From NCBI RefSeq assembly GCF_000407185.1, contig NZ_KE136482.1:310001-374000 (forward strand): 64,000 nt of DNA, in the 5' to 3' direction. This document shows, in pieces, positions 1-8,514 of the stretch; the stretch's first letter is position 1, and every line of letters begins with the position of its first letter. The notes below the pieces were generated by a model. That model saw only the letters and a program-made list of their open reading frames with translations, ran no database searches and was not told the origin of the DNA. This DNA comes from Enterococcus malodoratus ATCC 43197 (GTDB lineage Bacteria > Bacillota > Bacilli > Lactobacillales > Enterococcaceae). The translations under genes and the position numbers were made by a program.

Positions 1-33
1 CTCTTTTTACAAGAAAATTATAATAAATAGTTA

Positions 34-74
34 ATCGGCTCTCTTATCTTATAAACAAAGATAGGAGAACCGAT
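34..74 (-). terminator. hairpin after the uracil-DNA glycosylase-like gene
   Basis: The arms ATCGGCTCTCTTATCTT and AAGATAGGAGAACCGAT pair with few mismatches around a 7-nt loop, just beyond the stop codon of the minus-strand gene. The following T-tract is weak, so it may be an imperfect terminator. Confidence 0.5.
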
Positions 75-80
75 ATTTTG

Positions 81-686
81 TTATTCTGGTTTTTTCGTAA
101 TAATACGAAACATAGTGGCAAGATCCTCAGACGCCATTTGCACCTTTGACTTTTCAATCAAAATGTTTTTGCCAGTCATGATATATGAGGGCATGATTCG
201 AATGTCCTGATAGAAAATTTCACTTTTCCGTATTTTGTAAGTAGAGATGGCAGGAACGGCATTTTTCTTGGTCGCTTTTTTTGTTATTCGATTAAAGCAT
301 TTCTTTGCGACATCACCCATCAGCATAATAACCTGAACATTTGGAAAAAGGGACAGTTCTTTTTCCAAATAAGGCAAACTTTTCTCGATACTGGCATTAT
401 CGACTGTGGATTCTGTCTTAGGCATCTTTATCGCATTTGTCAGATAAATGCCTTGATCTAAAATTTCCTGAACCGTTGTGACCTCGATACCGGCCTTTTG
501 AAATAATGGAATTGTCGTTTCTAGATAGGTTGCATCTTCTGATCCATAGAAATCATTTTCTGGATAGGCTGGAACGACTTCATTGATCATGATTGCCTTT
601 ATCGATGCTGGATCGATAGTGATGTCGTTCAAATAAACCAGCGGATCGCTGCCAACCTCTTTTTCAATTTCCTGTTTAATATTCAT
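81..686 (-). CDS. uracil-DNA glycosylase superfamily protein
   Basis: 201 aa, soluble. The overall layout fits the uracil-DNA glycosylase superfamily: an N-terminal segment with an AYPENDFYG stretch, a central LTNAIKMPK stretch, a hydrophobic VQVIMLMGDVAKKCF strand before a helix, and a late MPSYIMTG stretch where the family has its HPS-like motif. Proteins of this type excise uracil or act as nucleic-acid binding relatives. The ATG has a good AGGAGG site 7 nt upstream. The gene stands alone, divergent from the ABC exporter. Whether it is catalytically active is not clear, because the usual His of the last motif is not obvious. Confidence 0.7.
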   Translation of the reverse strand: MNIKQEIEKEVGSDPLVYLNDITIDPASIKAIMINEVVPAYPENDFYGSEDATYLETTIPLFQKAGIEVTTVQEILDQGIYLTNAIKMPKTESTVDNASIEKSLPYLEKELSLFPNVQVIMLMGDVAKKCFNRITKKATKKNAVPAISTYKIRKSEIFYQDIRIMPSYIMTGKNILIEKSKVQMASEDLATMFRIITKKPE

Positions 687-712
687 CTTCTAACCTCCTA
701 TAAAATCAGTGT

Positions 713-741
713 ACTATACAAATCTTGACAAAGTATGTCCA
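713..741 (-). promoter_or_regulatory. promoter of the glycosylase-like gene
   Basis: Read on the minus strand, TGGACA is followed after 17 nt by TATAGT, about 25 nt upstream of the ribosome site. Confidence 0.55.
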
Positions 742-919
742 GTTTTCGTAAATTGGGATGTTTAAAAGCGAAATAATGAATCGTTTTTAAGGTCACAGTC
801 TGTCCCCAAAAAAGTGAATGAAAAGAAAATATTAATTTTGCCCTCCGAGCAGATTAGTTTCCTTCGAAAATTAATCGTGTTACGGTAATTTTATCAACTG
901 ATAAGTGGAGGTCTTTTTT

Positions 920-1981
920 ATGTTTTTAGCGATTAATGAAATCAAACATTCCAAGCTGCGTTATACGTTAGTGATGGGTGTCATGTTTTTGATTGCCTAT
1001 CTGGTGTTCTTTTTAACAGGGTTGGCTTATGGGCTGGCACAGGACAATCGGACGGCAGTAGACAAGTGGGATGCCGACAGTATTCTTTTGACAGAGGAAG
1101 CGAATAATAATTTGAATATGTCTATGATCCCTTTGAAAACCTTTGATGAGGTGAAGGCGGATGAAAAAGCGTATCTTGCGCAAACGGCCGGAGTCATAAA
1201 AGGCGAGGGCGGAGAAAAAATTGATGTCAGCTTTTTCGGGATCGACAAGGATCAATTTTTAGCACCGAAATTGACCAGCGGAAAAATGTTCTCCTCCGAT
1301 GATGAAGCTGTCGCTGATATTTCTCTGAAGGATGAGTACGATTTGAAAATCGGTGAGACTGTTAAAATGGCCGGAAATGATAAAACATTGAAAATCGTCG
1401 GTTTTACAAACAACGCGAAATTTAATGTAGCACCGGTTCTTTACACAACAATCGGCGCATATCAGGAAATTCGCTTTGAAACGCAAGGAACGAGTGAAAA
1501 CACTCGAATTAACGCGATCATCACTCGTGGGAAAGTTCAATCCACTCCTGACGATTTAGATAAGACGGATATAAAAAGTTTTATCAATGATCTGCCAGGC
1601 TATAGTGCTCAAGTATTGACCTTTGGCTTTATGATCGGCTTCTTGATCGTAATTGCCGCGATCGTAATCGGTATATTTATCTATGTATTAACGATGCAAA
1701 AGGCAGAGATCTTCGGTGTTATGAAGGCCCAAGGTATTTCTAGCAGATACATTTCTAATTCCGTAATTGCGCAAACCTTTTTACTTGCGACTGTTGGAGT
1801 AGTGATCGGACTGGCCGCAACATTGGGAACGGCACTGGTGCTGCCCGATGCGGTTCCTTTCCAAGTCAATATGCTGTTCTTTGGCGGTATTAGTTTGATG
1901 ATGATTGCGGTAGCGTTGATCGGTGCGTTCTTCTCAGTTAGAACAATCGTCAAGATCGATCCATTGAAAGCAATCGGGTAA
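920..1981 (+). CDS. ABC transporter permease, FtsX/MacB type
   Basis: 353 aa membrane protein. One N-terminal membrane segment (about residues 13-35) is followed by an extracellular domain of roughly 180 residues and three C-terminal segments, the usual FtsX/MacB_PCD arrangement. It is followed 12 nt later by its ATPase and then a TetR regulator, so it probably belongs to a small drug, peptide or lipid export or stress module. An in-frame GTG 15 nt upstream lies inside the ribosome site GTGGAGG, so ATG 920 was taken as the start. Substrate unknown. Confidence 0.85.
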   Translation: MFLAINEIKHSKLRYTLVMGVMFLIAYLVFFLTGLAYGLAQDNRTAVDKWDADSILLTEEANNNLNMSMIPLKTFDEVKADEKAYLAQTAGVIKGEGGEKIDVSFFGIDKDQFLAPKLTSGKMFSSDDEAVADISLKDEYDLKIGETVKMAGNDKTLKIVGFTNNAKFNVAPVLYTTIGAYQEIRFETQGTSENTRINAIITRGKVQSTPDDLDKTDIKSFINDLPGYSAQVLTFGFMIGFLIVIAAIVIGIFIYVLTMQKAEIFGVMKAQGISSRYISNSVIAQTFLLATVGVVIGLAATLGTALVLPDAVPFQVNMLFFGGISLMMIAVALIGAFFSVRTIVKIDPLKAIG

Positions 1982-1993
1982 GGGGGAGAAAAC

Positions 1994-2695
1994 ATGAGTG
2001 CAATTGAATTTAAACAAGTAGAAAAAACATTTAAAGATGGCGATTCAACGATCGAAGCGTTAAAGGAAACCAATTTTTCAGTCGAAAAAGGAGAGTTTGT
2101 CGCGATCATCGGTCCTTCTGGTTCAGGGAAAAGTACCTTTTTGACGATTGCGGGCGGTCTGCAATCACCCTCAAGCGGCGAGGTGTTGATCAATGATGAA
2201 GACTTTAGCGAAAAGAAAGAGAAAGATCGGGCGAAGCTGCGGTTCAAAGAGATTGGTTTTATTTTACAAGCATCGAATCTTGTTCCGTTTTTGACGGTCA
2301 AAAAGCAATTAAAATTGGTCGATAAAGTCAGCAAAAAAGAGAATTCCGAGGTTGCTGAAAAGCTGTTCGAACAGCTGGGCATCGACAGTTTAGAAAATAA
2401 ATATCCAGAAGAATTATCCGGTGGGGAACGACAGCGTGTCGCAATCGCTCGCGCATTGTATCATGATCCAACGATTATTTTGGCCGATGAACCGACAGCA
2501 AGTCTGGATTCCGAGAAAGCCTATGAAGTCGTTAAAATTTTGGCGAAGGAAACCAAAGAAAAAAATAAGGCGACGATCATGGTGACCCATGATACTCGTT
2601 TAGTGAAATATTGTGATCGTGTGTTGGAAATGAAGGACGGTCAATTAAAAGAAAAGTCAATGAATGAGGATGAAAAGGAGTCTTATAGCGTATAA
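1994..2695 (+). CDS. ABC transporter ATP-binding protein, MacB/LolD type
   Basis: 233 aa nucleotide-binding subunit. Walker A is GPSGSGKST (about residues 40-48), the signature LSGGERQR precedes Walker B with ILADEPTASLD, and the switch His lies in VTHD. All catalytic motifs are intact. It pairs with the FtsX-type permease just upstream and has a GGGGGAG ribosome site. LolD/MacB-like ATPases drive extrusion from the membrane or signal to sensor kinases; the role here is not defined. Confidence 0.92.
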   Translation: MSAIEFKQVEKTFKDGDSTIEALKETNFSVEKGEFVAIIGPSGSGKSTFLTIAGGLQSPSSGEVLINDEDFSEKKEKDRAKLRFKEIGFILQASNLVPFLTVKKQLKLVDKVSKKENSEVAEKLFEQLGIDSLENKYPEELSGGERQRVAIARALYHDPTIILADEPTASLDSEKAYEVVKILAKETKEKNKATIMVTHDTRLVKYCDRVLEMKDGQLKEKSMNEDEKESYSV

Positions 2696-2725
2696 TAAAG
2701 TATCAAAGAAAAATGAGGCGATTCG

Positions 2726-3262
2726 ATGTACGAAGAGATTTTGGATGTTGCCGAAGAACTGTTTATGAAGCAAGGCTATAATGACACTTCCACTCGGCAA
2801 ATCGCAAAGATTCTTGAGATTACGCAACCGAACATTTACTATCATTTCAAAAATAAAGAAGAGATTTATTATCAGGTGATGCTGCGTCTGGCAAATGAGG
2901 TTGGAAAAAATTTGAGCGAACTATCCGCTAAGGACACAACCTTTGAAGAGAAAATCAAGGCAATGGCTTTTTATTTACAAGAAAGACATCCGTTCAGCTT
3001 GTTTATGATGATGCATGATATTCAGCACACTGTTTCACCAGAAGTATCAAAAAAACTCTTTTCGCTGTGGGAACAAGGCTACAAACAGCCCTTTGTCACT
3101 GTGTTTGAGCAAGAAGATAAGATTCGGTCCACGGTCGATTCGGAGTTTGCGGTGCGCCAATTGTTCATTTTAATCTCCGCATATCTTGATCTGCCAGCAG
3201 AGATTAAACAAGAAAATCTAAACAAAGCCGTGGAAATTTTTTTCTACGGGGTGTTGGAGTAA
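2726..3262 (+). CDS. TetR family transcriptional regulator
   Basis: 178 aa. The N-terminal 50 residues carry a TetR helix-turn-helix ending in QPNIYYHFKNKEEIY, which is the canonical recognition helix and following tract. The C-terminal part is helical and variable, as expected for a ligand pocket. It follows the ABC pair in the same direction with a 30-nt gap, so it probably controls that exporter from within the operon. Confidence 0.9.
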   Translation: MYEEILDVAEELFMKQGYNDTSTRQIAKILEITQPNIYYHFKNKEEIYYQVMLRLANEVGKNLSELSAKDTTFEEKIKAMAFYLQERHPFSLFMMMHDIQHTVSPEVSKKLFSLWEQGYKQPFVTVFEQEDKIRSTVDSEFAVRQLFILISAYLDLPAEIKQENLNKAVEIFFYGVLE

Positions 3263-3265
3263 TAG

Positions 3266-3301
3266 AAAAGTCCCATCGTCAATTATGGCGATGGGACTTT
3301 T
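3266..3301. terminator. bidirectional terminator
   Basis: AAAAGTCCCATCG and CGATGGGACTTTT form a perfect 13-bp stem. T-tracts occur on both strands, serving the TetR gene (plus) and the unknown gene ending at 3304 (minus). Confidence 0.9.
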
Positions 3302-3303
3302 GC

Positions 3304-3942
3304 TTACGCTAAGACAGCTGCGATCATATCTGGCAATTCTTTTTTCATAACGCGTTTTGTTGATAGAGCGTCAGTATAAGTAATTGTTTGATCAGCTACG
3401 ACCGTTGCTAATAATTGACGGTCTTTTTTAGGCGGGTTATAGAAAACCTCGATTGATTTGTCAGTGTCTGACCATTCTGCAGAGTAGTTTGTCTTTGATT
3501 TTAATGATTGATTCAAAGCTTCTGCTTGTTCGGCAGTTACTCCAGTACTCGCTGGTTCTTTGACTACATCAGTTAAGATATCTTGAGCAAGTTCCGTTGC
3601 TTTATCAGTATCAACATCGACAGGAGTCTTTTTTTTGAAGCTTTCTGACCATAGGTTATAGATACTATTAGTCAATTGGTTCAACGTATCTGTTTGCGGT
3701 TTTTTAATATGCGCATCAACTAGGTCCTTGAATGAGTGATCCTGCTCAGCACTTTGAATATGACGTGTTTTTCCGTCAGGTGTTTTCTCATCGAGATGGA
3801 TTCGGTGAGTTTCTGCTTTGTCGAAATAAATCTTTACATCACTATGGATATGACTAGCTAATGTTTCTTCGACTTGAGCAAAAGTTTTGTTAATTTGTTT
3901 GTTGCGATTTTTGATTGTTTTTTTGATACTTTTTAAATTCAC
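3304..3942 (-). CDS. hypothetical protein, 212 aa
   Basis: Not recognised. It has a very basic N-terminus (KSIKKTIKNRNKQINK), no signal peptide or membrane segment, a charged helical middle and a C-terminal part with alternating strands. An in-frame TGA lies 12 nt upstream of the GTG at 3942, so this GTG is the furthest possible start; its ribosome site is weak. It is monocistronic and ends against the bidirectional terminator. The long open frame and sensible amino-acid composition support a real gene. Confidence 0.65.
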   Translation of the reverse strand: MNLKSIKKTIKNRNKQINKTFAQVEETLASHIHSDVKIYFDKAETHRIHLDEKTPDGKTRHIQSAEQDHSFKDLVDAHIKKPQTDTLNQLTNSIYNLWSESFKKKTPVDVDTDKATELAQDILTDVVKEPASTGVTAEQAEALNQSLKSKTNYSAEWSDTDKSIEVFYNPPKKDRQLLATVVADQTITYTDALSTKRVMKKELPDMIAAVLA

Positions 3943-4105
3943 GAGTATAATTCAGTCGCTTTCTTTTAAGAATTGTTCTAATCCGATTGTATTATAGCAT
4001 ACTTCACTAAAAGTGCAGTAAGAATAAGGTAAAAGATGTTATTTGATTCGAAAAAATGAACGAAATTTTGGTTAAATAGAGTTTAAATTAGTTTTCATTA
4101 ACTTG

Positions 4106-4134
4106 TCGACTATTTGAACATCGTTCAGTATAAT
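4106..4134 (+). promoter_or_regulatory. promoter of the self-regulated TetR gene
   Basis: TCGACT, a 17-nt spacer and a perfect TATAAT at 4129-4134. The spacer contains the first operator. Confidence 0.65.
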
Positions 4135-4152
4135 GGAGCTGAACGATGTTCA
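4115..4152. promoter_or_regulatory. paired TetR operators
   Basis: TGAACATCGTTCA (4115-4127) and its exact reverse complement TGAACGATGTTCA (4140-4152). Each is also a TGAAC-N3-GTTCA near-palindrome. One covers the promoter spacer and the other lies between the -10 box and the ribosome site, so the downstream TetR protein most likely represses itself here. Confidence 0.75.
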
Positions 4153-4165
4153 GGGAGGTGGAATC

Positions 4166-4735
4166 ATGAGTGAAAGAAACAATGTTAAAGAGGAAATTAT
4201 TAAAGTAACTACTGAACTTATTGAAGAAAATAATGGAAACGTAGATCGTATTACCGCCCGAGTGATCGCAGCAAAAGCCAATATTGGATTAGGACTGATC
4301 AATTATCATTTTGGCAGTAAGGAAAAGTTGATTTCGATTTGTGTGGAACGAATTATTAGCGAAGTGATTTCAAATTTTGATCCGACAAAGGAATATTCGA
4401 CAGATAGGAAACGACTTATCGCCAGTGCGACACATGTTTTTCACTTTCTGTTTGAGCATCCAGCCATTGCCAAAATTTCAATTCTATCTGATTTGCAAAA
4501 TTATACGCTGAAGAGCAACTCGGTATCTACTCAATTAGGGTTCAAAAATGCATTGAAAAAAGAAACGGATAGTTCGAAAAAAGCAAATGTCTCATTTATC
4601 CTAACAGCTGCGATGCAGGTCGCTTTTTTAGGCGGCGGTACGATGAAGGATTTATTGGGTTACGACTTCAAAAAGTCAACGGATCGAGCGCGATACATTG
4701 AGATGTTAGTAACTACAATTTTGGTCGACGATTAA
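4166..4735 (+). CDS. TetR family regulator, probably autoregulated
   Basis: 189 aa from the ATG at 4166, which has an AGGGAGGTGG site; a longer reading from 4133 would start inside the promoter and operator. The N-terminal helix-turn-helix includes GLGLINYHFGSKEKLI. It lies 13 nt before a membrane protein gene, so the two form an operon. Two operator-like palindromes in its promoter indicate self-repression. Confidence 0.9.
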   Translation: MSERNNVKEEIIKVTTELIEENNGNVDRITARVIAAKANIGLGLINYHFGSKEKLISICVERIISEVISNFDPTKEYSTDRKRLIASATHVFHFLFEHPAIAKISILSDLQNYTLKSNSVSTQLGFKNALKKETDSSKKANVSFILTAAMQVAFLGGGTMKDLLGYDFKKSTDRARYIEMLVTTILVDD

Positions 4736-4748
4736 AAGGGGTGAGCCG

Positions 4749-5351
4749 ATGAATAAGCAAATTGTAAAAATTTCCTCATTGATCAATGTTCTGGCAGTTT
4801 TCAGCTTTGCATTATCTATGATTGCGGGTTCAGATTTTTTAAGTTACTTCAGTGCCATTTTTATCGCGTTTAGTTTTGTCCCAATGATGTGTGCCTTTTG
4901 TTTTTACGCAAAGCCGGAAGTGAAATTGGCGGGGAATCTGGCTATAGTATTTTCGGTAATGTATGCTTCGCTGATCTTGCTGGTTTACTATGCTCAGGTG
5001 ACTGCTGTTCAGGCTGGCGGTTTATCTAATGAAATGACCGCCATTCTTGATTTTCAGCAATTCGGACTGTTTTTCAACTACGATATGTTAGGTTATGCGT
5101 TAATGTCATTAGCCACTTTTTTTGCTGGATTAACGTTAACCGCGAGTAGCAGGTCTGACAAATGGTTAAAAATTTTATTATTGATTCACGGTATTTTCTT
5201 TTTCAGCTGCTTCTTTATGCCAATGCTTGGTTTATTTAAGCCAGGAATGGTAGGCGGGGAGTGGATCGGTGTGGCGGTTTTGTTGTTTTGGAGTATTTAT
5301 TTTATACCGATCGGTCTCTTGTCCTTTTATCATTTCTCGAGGTATAAATAA
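4749..5351 (+). CDS. polytopic membrane protein, unknown function
   Basis: 200 aa with about six hydrophobic segments, short loops and no catalytic motif that I recognise. It resembles small DUF4386-type membrane proteins in general layout, but that is a guess. Co-transcription with the upstream TetR gene suggests it is the regulated output, perhaps a transporter or stress membrane protein. Confidence 0.75.
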   Translation: MNKQIVKISSLINVLAVFSFALSMIAGSDFLSYFSAIFIAFSFVPMMCAFCFYAKPEVKLAGNLAIVFSVMYASLILLVYYAQVTAVQAGGLSNEMTAILDFQQFGLFFNYDMLGYALMSLATFFAGLTLTASSRSDKWLKILLLIHGIFFFSCFFMPMLGLFKPGMVGGEWIGVAVLLFWSIYFIPIGLLSFYHFSRYK

Positions 5352-5392
5352 AAAGCAGTTACGAAATTAAAGTACCATTTCGTAACTGCTTT
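5352..5392. terminator. bidirectional terminator
   Basis: AAAGCAGTTACGAAAT and ATTTCGTAACTGCTTT form a perfect 16-bp stem between convergent genes. Confidence 0.9.
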
Positions 5393-5394
5393 GC

Positions 5395-6096
5395 TTATCT
5401 TAAATCATCCAAAAATTCAGTTTTTCCTGGGTCGATCTCGTCTTTCATTTTAATGATCTTAGCAGGGGTACCCGCAACGACTGCGCCAGCAGGGACATCT
5501 TTTGTAACAACTGCACCAGCTGCTACAACGGCATCTTTGCCAATGTGAACACCTTCTAAAATAACGGCGTTGGCACCAACTAAAACATTATCTTCCACAA
5601 CGACCGGTGAAGCACTAGGTGGCTCAAGGACTCCTGCCAACACTGCACCTGCGCCAATATGCGCATGCTTTCCAACGGTTGCTCGAGCACCTAAAATAGC
5701 TCCCATGTCAATCATCGTACTTTCACCAATTGACGCGCCGATATTAATGATCGCGCCCATCATGATGACTGCTTTATCACCAATTTCCACACGGTCACGA
5801 ATCAAAGCACCTGGCTCGATTCGTGCATTGACGGATGAGATATCCAGCATCGGTATCGCTGAGTTTCTACGGTCATTTTCTACATGAACATCTGTGATTT
5901 TGCCTTGTTGTTCATTTAATACTTCTTGTACGGCCTGACTTTCACCAATCAAGATCCAAGTCTTTTCTTGACCGAAAAATTGAACCTTTTCTTTTGTAAT
6001 CCCCGCTAAGTCTCCTTGGATATAGGCTTTCACCGGGGTCATTTTTTCGGCGTTTTTGATATATTTGGCAATTTCATAAGGATCGGTTAAAGTCAT
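5395..6096 (-). CDS. dapH: tetrahydrodipicolinate N-acetyltransferase
   Basis: 233 aa. It acetylates tetrahydrodipicolinate with acetyl-CoA in the acetylase branch of the diaminopimelate and lysine pathway. The N-terminal domain (about 1-85) is the DapH-specific cap; the rest is a left-handed beta helix built from hexapeptide repeats such as IGDKAV, IGASIG and [15 protein letters not shown]. Length and repeat content fit the family. An AGGAGC ribosome site precedes the ATG. It lies downstream of dapB on the same strand, across a 244-nt gap with repeats and foldable RNA. Confidence 0.95.
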   Translation of the reverse strand: MTLTDPYEIAKYIKNAEKMTPVKAYIQGDLAGITKEKVQFFGQEKTWILIGESQAVQEVLNEQQGKITDVHVENDRRNSAIPMLDISSVNARIEPGALIRDRVEIGDKAVIMMGAIINIGASIGESTMIDMGAILGARATVGKHAHIGAGAVLAGVLEPPSASPVVVEDNVLVGANAVILEGVHIGKDAVVAAGAVVTKDVPAGAVVAGTPAKIIKMKDEIDPGKTEFLDDLR

Positions 6097-6105
6097 TGAA
6101 TCTGC

Positions 6106-6314
6106 TCCTATCTCGTATAAAGGTAATTATTTTTTCTAAAAAACGAAAAAATAAGTTTGATTCTCATCACGTATATCATCCAACTAAACATTGAATACGA
6201 AGTTTAGCATTCGGCGGTTATCCTGATATAAAATCAGGTCTTACTGCGAAAAGTTGGACTGACATCCTATCTCGTATAAAAGTAATTATTTTTCAAAAAG
6301 TAAAAAATAAATCT
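6106..6314. repeat. pair of direct repeats of about 47 nt between dapB and dapH
   Basis: TCCTATCTCGTATAAAGGTA at 6106 recurs at 6265 as TCCTATCTCGTATAAAAGTA. Similarity continues through the following AT-rich tract to about 6154 and 6314, roughly 90% by eye. Each copy includes an AT-only hairpin (TTATTTTT paired with AAAAATAA). The copies are 159 nt apart and flank a foldable segment. Confidence 0.75.
6180..6257 (-). ncRNA. candidate structured intercistronic RNA
   Basis: Three helices can form as a three-way junction: CCAACT (6180-6185) with AGTTGG (6252-6257), CTAAAC (6184-6189) with GTTTAG (6202-6207), and CCTGAT (6222-6227) with ATCAGG (6233-6238). It lies in the dapB-dapH transcript between two direct repeats. 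It does not match a lysine riboswitch or another class that I know. Only pairing was checked. Confidence 0.3.
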
Positions 6315-6357
6315 GCTTCTTGACATATATATAAGTAGTTTTTTTCAACAGCGAAAA

Positions 6358-7113
6358 CTAGCTTTCGTCGATTAATTTTTCCATGTCGTATAGGCCGGTC
6401 GTTTTATCACTTACGTATTTTGCGGCTTTGACTGCTCCGCTAGCAAAGATATTACGTGATAAAGCTAAATGATTCAACTCAATCACCTCATCAGGACCAG
6501 CATAGATTACTGTATGTTCACCTGGAATCGTTCCTCCGCGAACAGCGTGGATACCTAACTCTGACAAAGGATTTTCTAAATCGTTGCCATGACGGCCATA
6601 GATATAGGTTTTCTTTTCTTCGACTGCGTCATTGACCGCATCGGCCAGCAGAAGGGCGGTGCCGCTTGGAGAATCCTTTTTCTGATTGTGGTGCTTCTCA
6701 ACGATCTCGATATTGAATTCGTCCTCTAAAACAGGAGTGATTTCACGAATCGCTTTTGCTAACAGATTGATTCCCAAAGACATATTAGCTGAGAAGAAAA
6801 CTGCCGTTTGTTCAGCCGTTTTTGTAATTTGTTCTTTTATCTCATCAGTCAGTCCGGTTGTCGCCACGACTACCGGGATTTTTTTTGCTGCTGAATAGTC
6901 CAATACCGCAGGAACGGCTGAATAATGAGAAAAATCAATGATTACGTCCGCATCTACCTGACAATCTGCGATAGATTGGTAAGTAGGGAAGTCAGCGGAA
7001 AACGTTTCGCGGTCGATTCCGGCCACGACTTGCATTTCAGGTTGTTGTGCGATCATTGTCTGCAAAACATGGCCCATTCGACCATTGGCGCCGCTTAAAA
7101 TAATTTCGATCAT
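6358..7113 (-). CDS. dapB: 4-hydroxy-tetrahydrodipicolinate reductase
   Basis: 251 aa. NAD(P)H-dependent reduction in lysine and DAP synthesis. The N-terminal Rossmann motif is GANGRMG; VVATTGLT and FSANMSLGINLL are family hallmarks, and EKHHNQKKDSPSGTA carries the substrate-binding and catalytic HHxxKxDxPSGTA tract. Full length. Its start overlaps the end of dapA by 4 nt (ATGA), so the two are translationally coupled. Confidence 0.97.
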   Translation of the reverse strand: MIEIILSGANGRMGHVLQTMIAQQPEMQVVAGIDRETFSADFPTYQSIADCQVDADVIIDFSHYSAVPAVLDYSAAKKIPVVVATTGLTDEIKEQITKTAEQTAVFFSANMSLGINLLAKAIREITPVLEDEFNIEIVEKHHNQKKDSPSGTALLLADAVNDAVEEKKTYIYGRHGNDLENPLSELGIHAVRGGTIPGEHTVIYAGPDEVIELNHLALSRNIFASGAVKAAKYVSDKTTGLYDMEKLIDES

Positions 7114-8000
7114 TTAGCGACCTCCAAACCGTAAGCAGTCATTTCCTTTTTCAAACCTTCAACTGTTTCTGCTTTCGCAGCTGAAAGGGGAAGGCGGAAG
7201 TTCGGTTCGATTTTTCCTAATAGTCCAACGCCAGTTTTGACTGGAATTGGATTTACTTCAAAGAAAATTGAATGGATCAATGGTAATTGAGCTAATTGCA
7301 GGTCCTTCGCTAATGGGAAATCACCGTCCAGTAATGCTTGGGTCAATTCATGGGTCTGACGGGGAGCAATGTTTGCGATTGTTGAAATAGAACCGCGTCC
7401 GCCAAGCGCCATAATTGGCAATACTTGATCATCATTTCCAGAATAGATGGTGAAATCTTCCGGCATGATCCGAGCGATTTCAGCGATCTGGGAAATATTT
7501 CCGCTGGCTTCTTTGATTGCTACCACATTTGGGATCTCCGCTAAGCGTTTAACCATTTCTGGCGCGATATTCATATTGGTACGTGAAGCTACAGAATATA
7601 AAATGATCGGTAATTTCACGCTTTGTGCGATTTTTTGATAATGTAAAAACAGGCCTTCGTCTGAGGCTTTATTGTAGTAAGGAGTCACGATTAATAGGGC
7701 ATCGGCGCCAACTTTTTCCGCACCAGTCGATAACTCGATAGCGTGCTGTGTGTCGTTTACACCTGTTCCAGCAATGACTGGAACTCGTCCGTCGGCCTTT
7801 TTGACGACTGCCTCAATTACAGCAATATGTTCGTCATTGGCTAAGGTAGATGCCTCGCCGGTAGTTCCGCAAGCGATAATTGCATCGGTTCCTTCGCTGA
7901 TTTGCCACTCAACAAGTTCCTCTAATTTCTTGTAATCAACAGCACCATCGGCTTTCATAGGTGTGACTAATGCGACACCAGATCCTTCAAATATTCTCAA
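7110..8000 (-). CDS. dapA: 4-hydroxy-tetrahydrodipicolinate synthase
   Basis: 296 aa TIM-barrel aldolase-type enzyme that condenses pyruvate with aspartate semialdehyde. The Schiff-base lysine is in VVAIKEASG (about K163), the catalytic Tyr in ILYSVASRTN (about Y135), and CGTTGEA is conserved. A TTG start at 8000 was chosen because AAGGAG lies 9 nt before it; an ATG seven codons upstream has no ribosome site. It is first in the dapA-dapB(-dapH) operon. Confidence 0.95.
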   Translation of the reverse strand: MRIFEGSGVALVTPMKADGAVDYKKLEELVEWQISEGTDAIIACGTTGEASTLANDEHIAVIEAVVKKADGRVPVIAGTGVNDTQHAIELSTGAEKVGADALLIVTPYYNKASDEGLFLHYQKIAQSVKLPIILYSVASRTNMNIAPEMVKRLAEIPNVVAIKEASGNISQIAEIARIMPEDFTIYSGNDDQVLPIMALGGRGSISTIANIAPRQTHELTQALLDGDFPLAKDLQLAQLPLIHSIFFEVNPIPVKTGVGLLGKIEPNFRLPLSAAKAETVEGLKKEMTAYGLEVAK

Positions 8001-8039
8001 GGGAAACAACTCCTTCTTCATTTTTTATTTTTAGAAAAG

Positions 8040-8058
8040 GCCTTTCTATAAGAAAGGC
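8040..8058 (-). other. small hairpin in the dapA leader
   Basis: GCCTTTC and GAAAGGC pair around TATAA, about 40 nt before the dapA start. It could be a weak terminator or leader element; there is too little to choose. Confidence 0.3.
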
Positions 8059-8136
8059 TCTTTAATAGTAGAATTATATCTTAATTATGAGTGAATGCCA
8101 ACGTAAATCTCATGGATTTTTTAATCAAGGGTAATC

Positions 8137-8165
8137 AAAAAAAACAAGGACAATTAGTGTCCTTG
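8137..8165 (-). terminator. terminator of the YrdB-like gene
   Basis: On the minus strand CAAGGACA and TGTCCTTG pair around a 5-nt loop and are followed by eight Ts. The stop codon of the gene lies in the loop. Confidence 0.85.
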
Positions 8166-8486
8166 TAAGTTTAAGAGATACATCAACAATAAATCCAGAC
8201 TGGCAATCAAAAAGTAAGCGATCCCGATTTTATTGCCGAAAAGCGAAAAGAAGGCGAATGTACCGATTGAATAAACGGCAAGCTCCAAAATTAATTTTGC
8301 GCCGCCCGTCAGTACAGTAGGTGATTTTGGCGCACCGTATTTTGCCCAAACGAACGTAATGATCACCGCTAAAGCAACGAAAATTAATTTTTGATAGATT
8401 TCCTTTTTAATAAATACACCGCTGAAAAGTCCAATAACCGTACAGACTTCGAGTAAAAAGCGGATTCCTAAGACTAAACCAGCCAA
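8154..8486 (-). CDS. YrdB-like membrane protein (DUF2568)
   Basis: 110 aa with four predicted membrane segments and the FVWAKYGAPKSP tract between segments 2 and 3 that I associate with the DUF2568/YrdB family. Function unknown. TTG 8486 was chosen because TTGGAGG ends 8 nt before it; the upstream in-frame TTG at 8501 lies within the ribosome site itself. Monocistronic, with its own terminator and a palindrome at the promoter. Confidence 0.75.
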   Translation of the reverse strand: MAGLVLGIRFLLEVCTVIGLFSGVFIKKEIYQKLIFVALAVIITFVWAKYGAPKSPTVLTGGAKLILELAVYSIGTFAFFSLFGNKIGIAYFLIASLDLLLMYLLNLQGH

Positions 8487-8514
8487 CAGCACGACCTCCA
8501 AGAATTTTTCTTTC

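Noticed and set aside
1681-2382. Long open frame antisense to the ABC permease and ATPase
   Set aside because: It lacks a ribosome site, crosses two well-supported genes and has no recognisable features, so it is a shadow of their codon pattern.
6223-6265. Short minus-strand peptide frame starting at ATG after the second repeat copy
   Set aside because: The ATG abuts AGG with no spacing and the frame ends after 15 codons inside the candidate RNA fold; nothing supports translation.
6097-6357. Lysine riboswitch between dapB and dapH
   Set aside because: The segment is too short and lacks the conserved five-helix core sequence; only a simple three-helix fold is possible.
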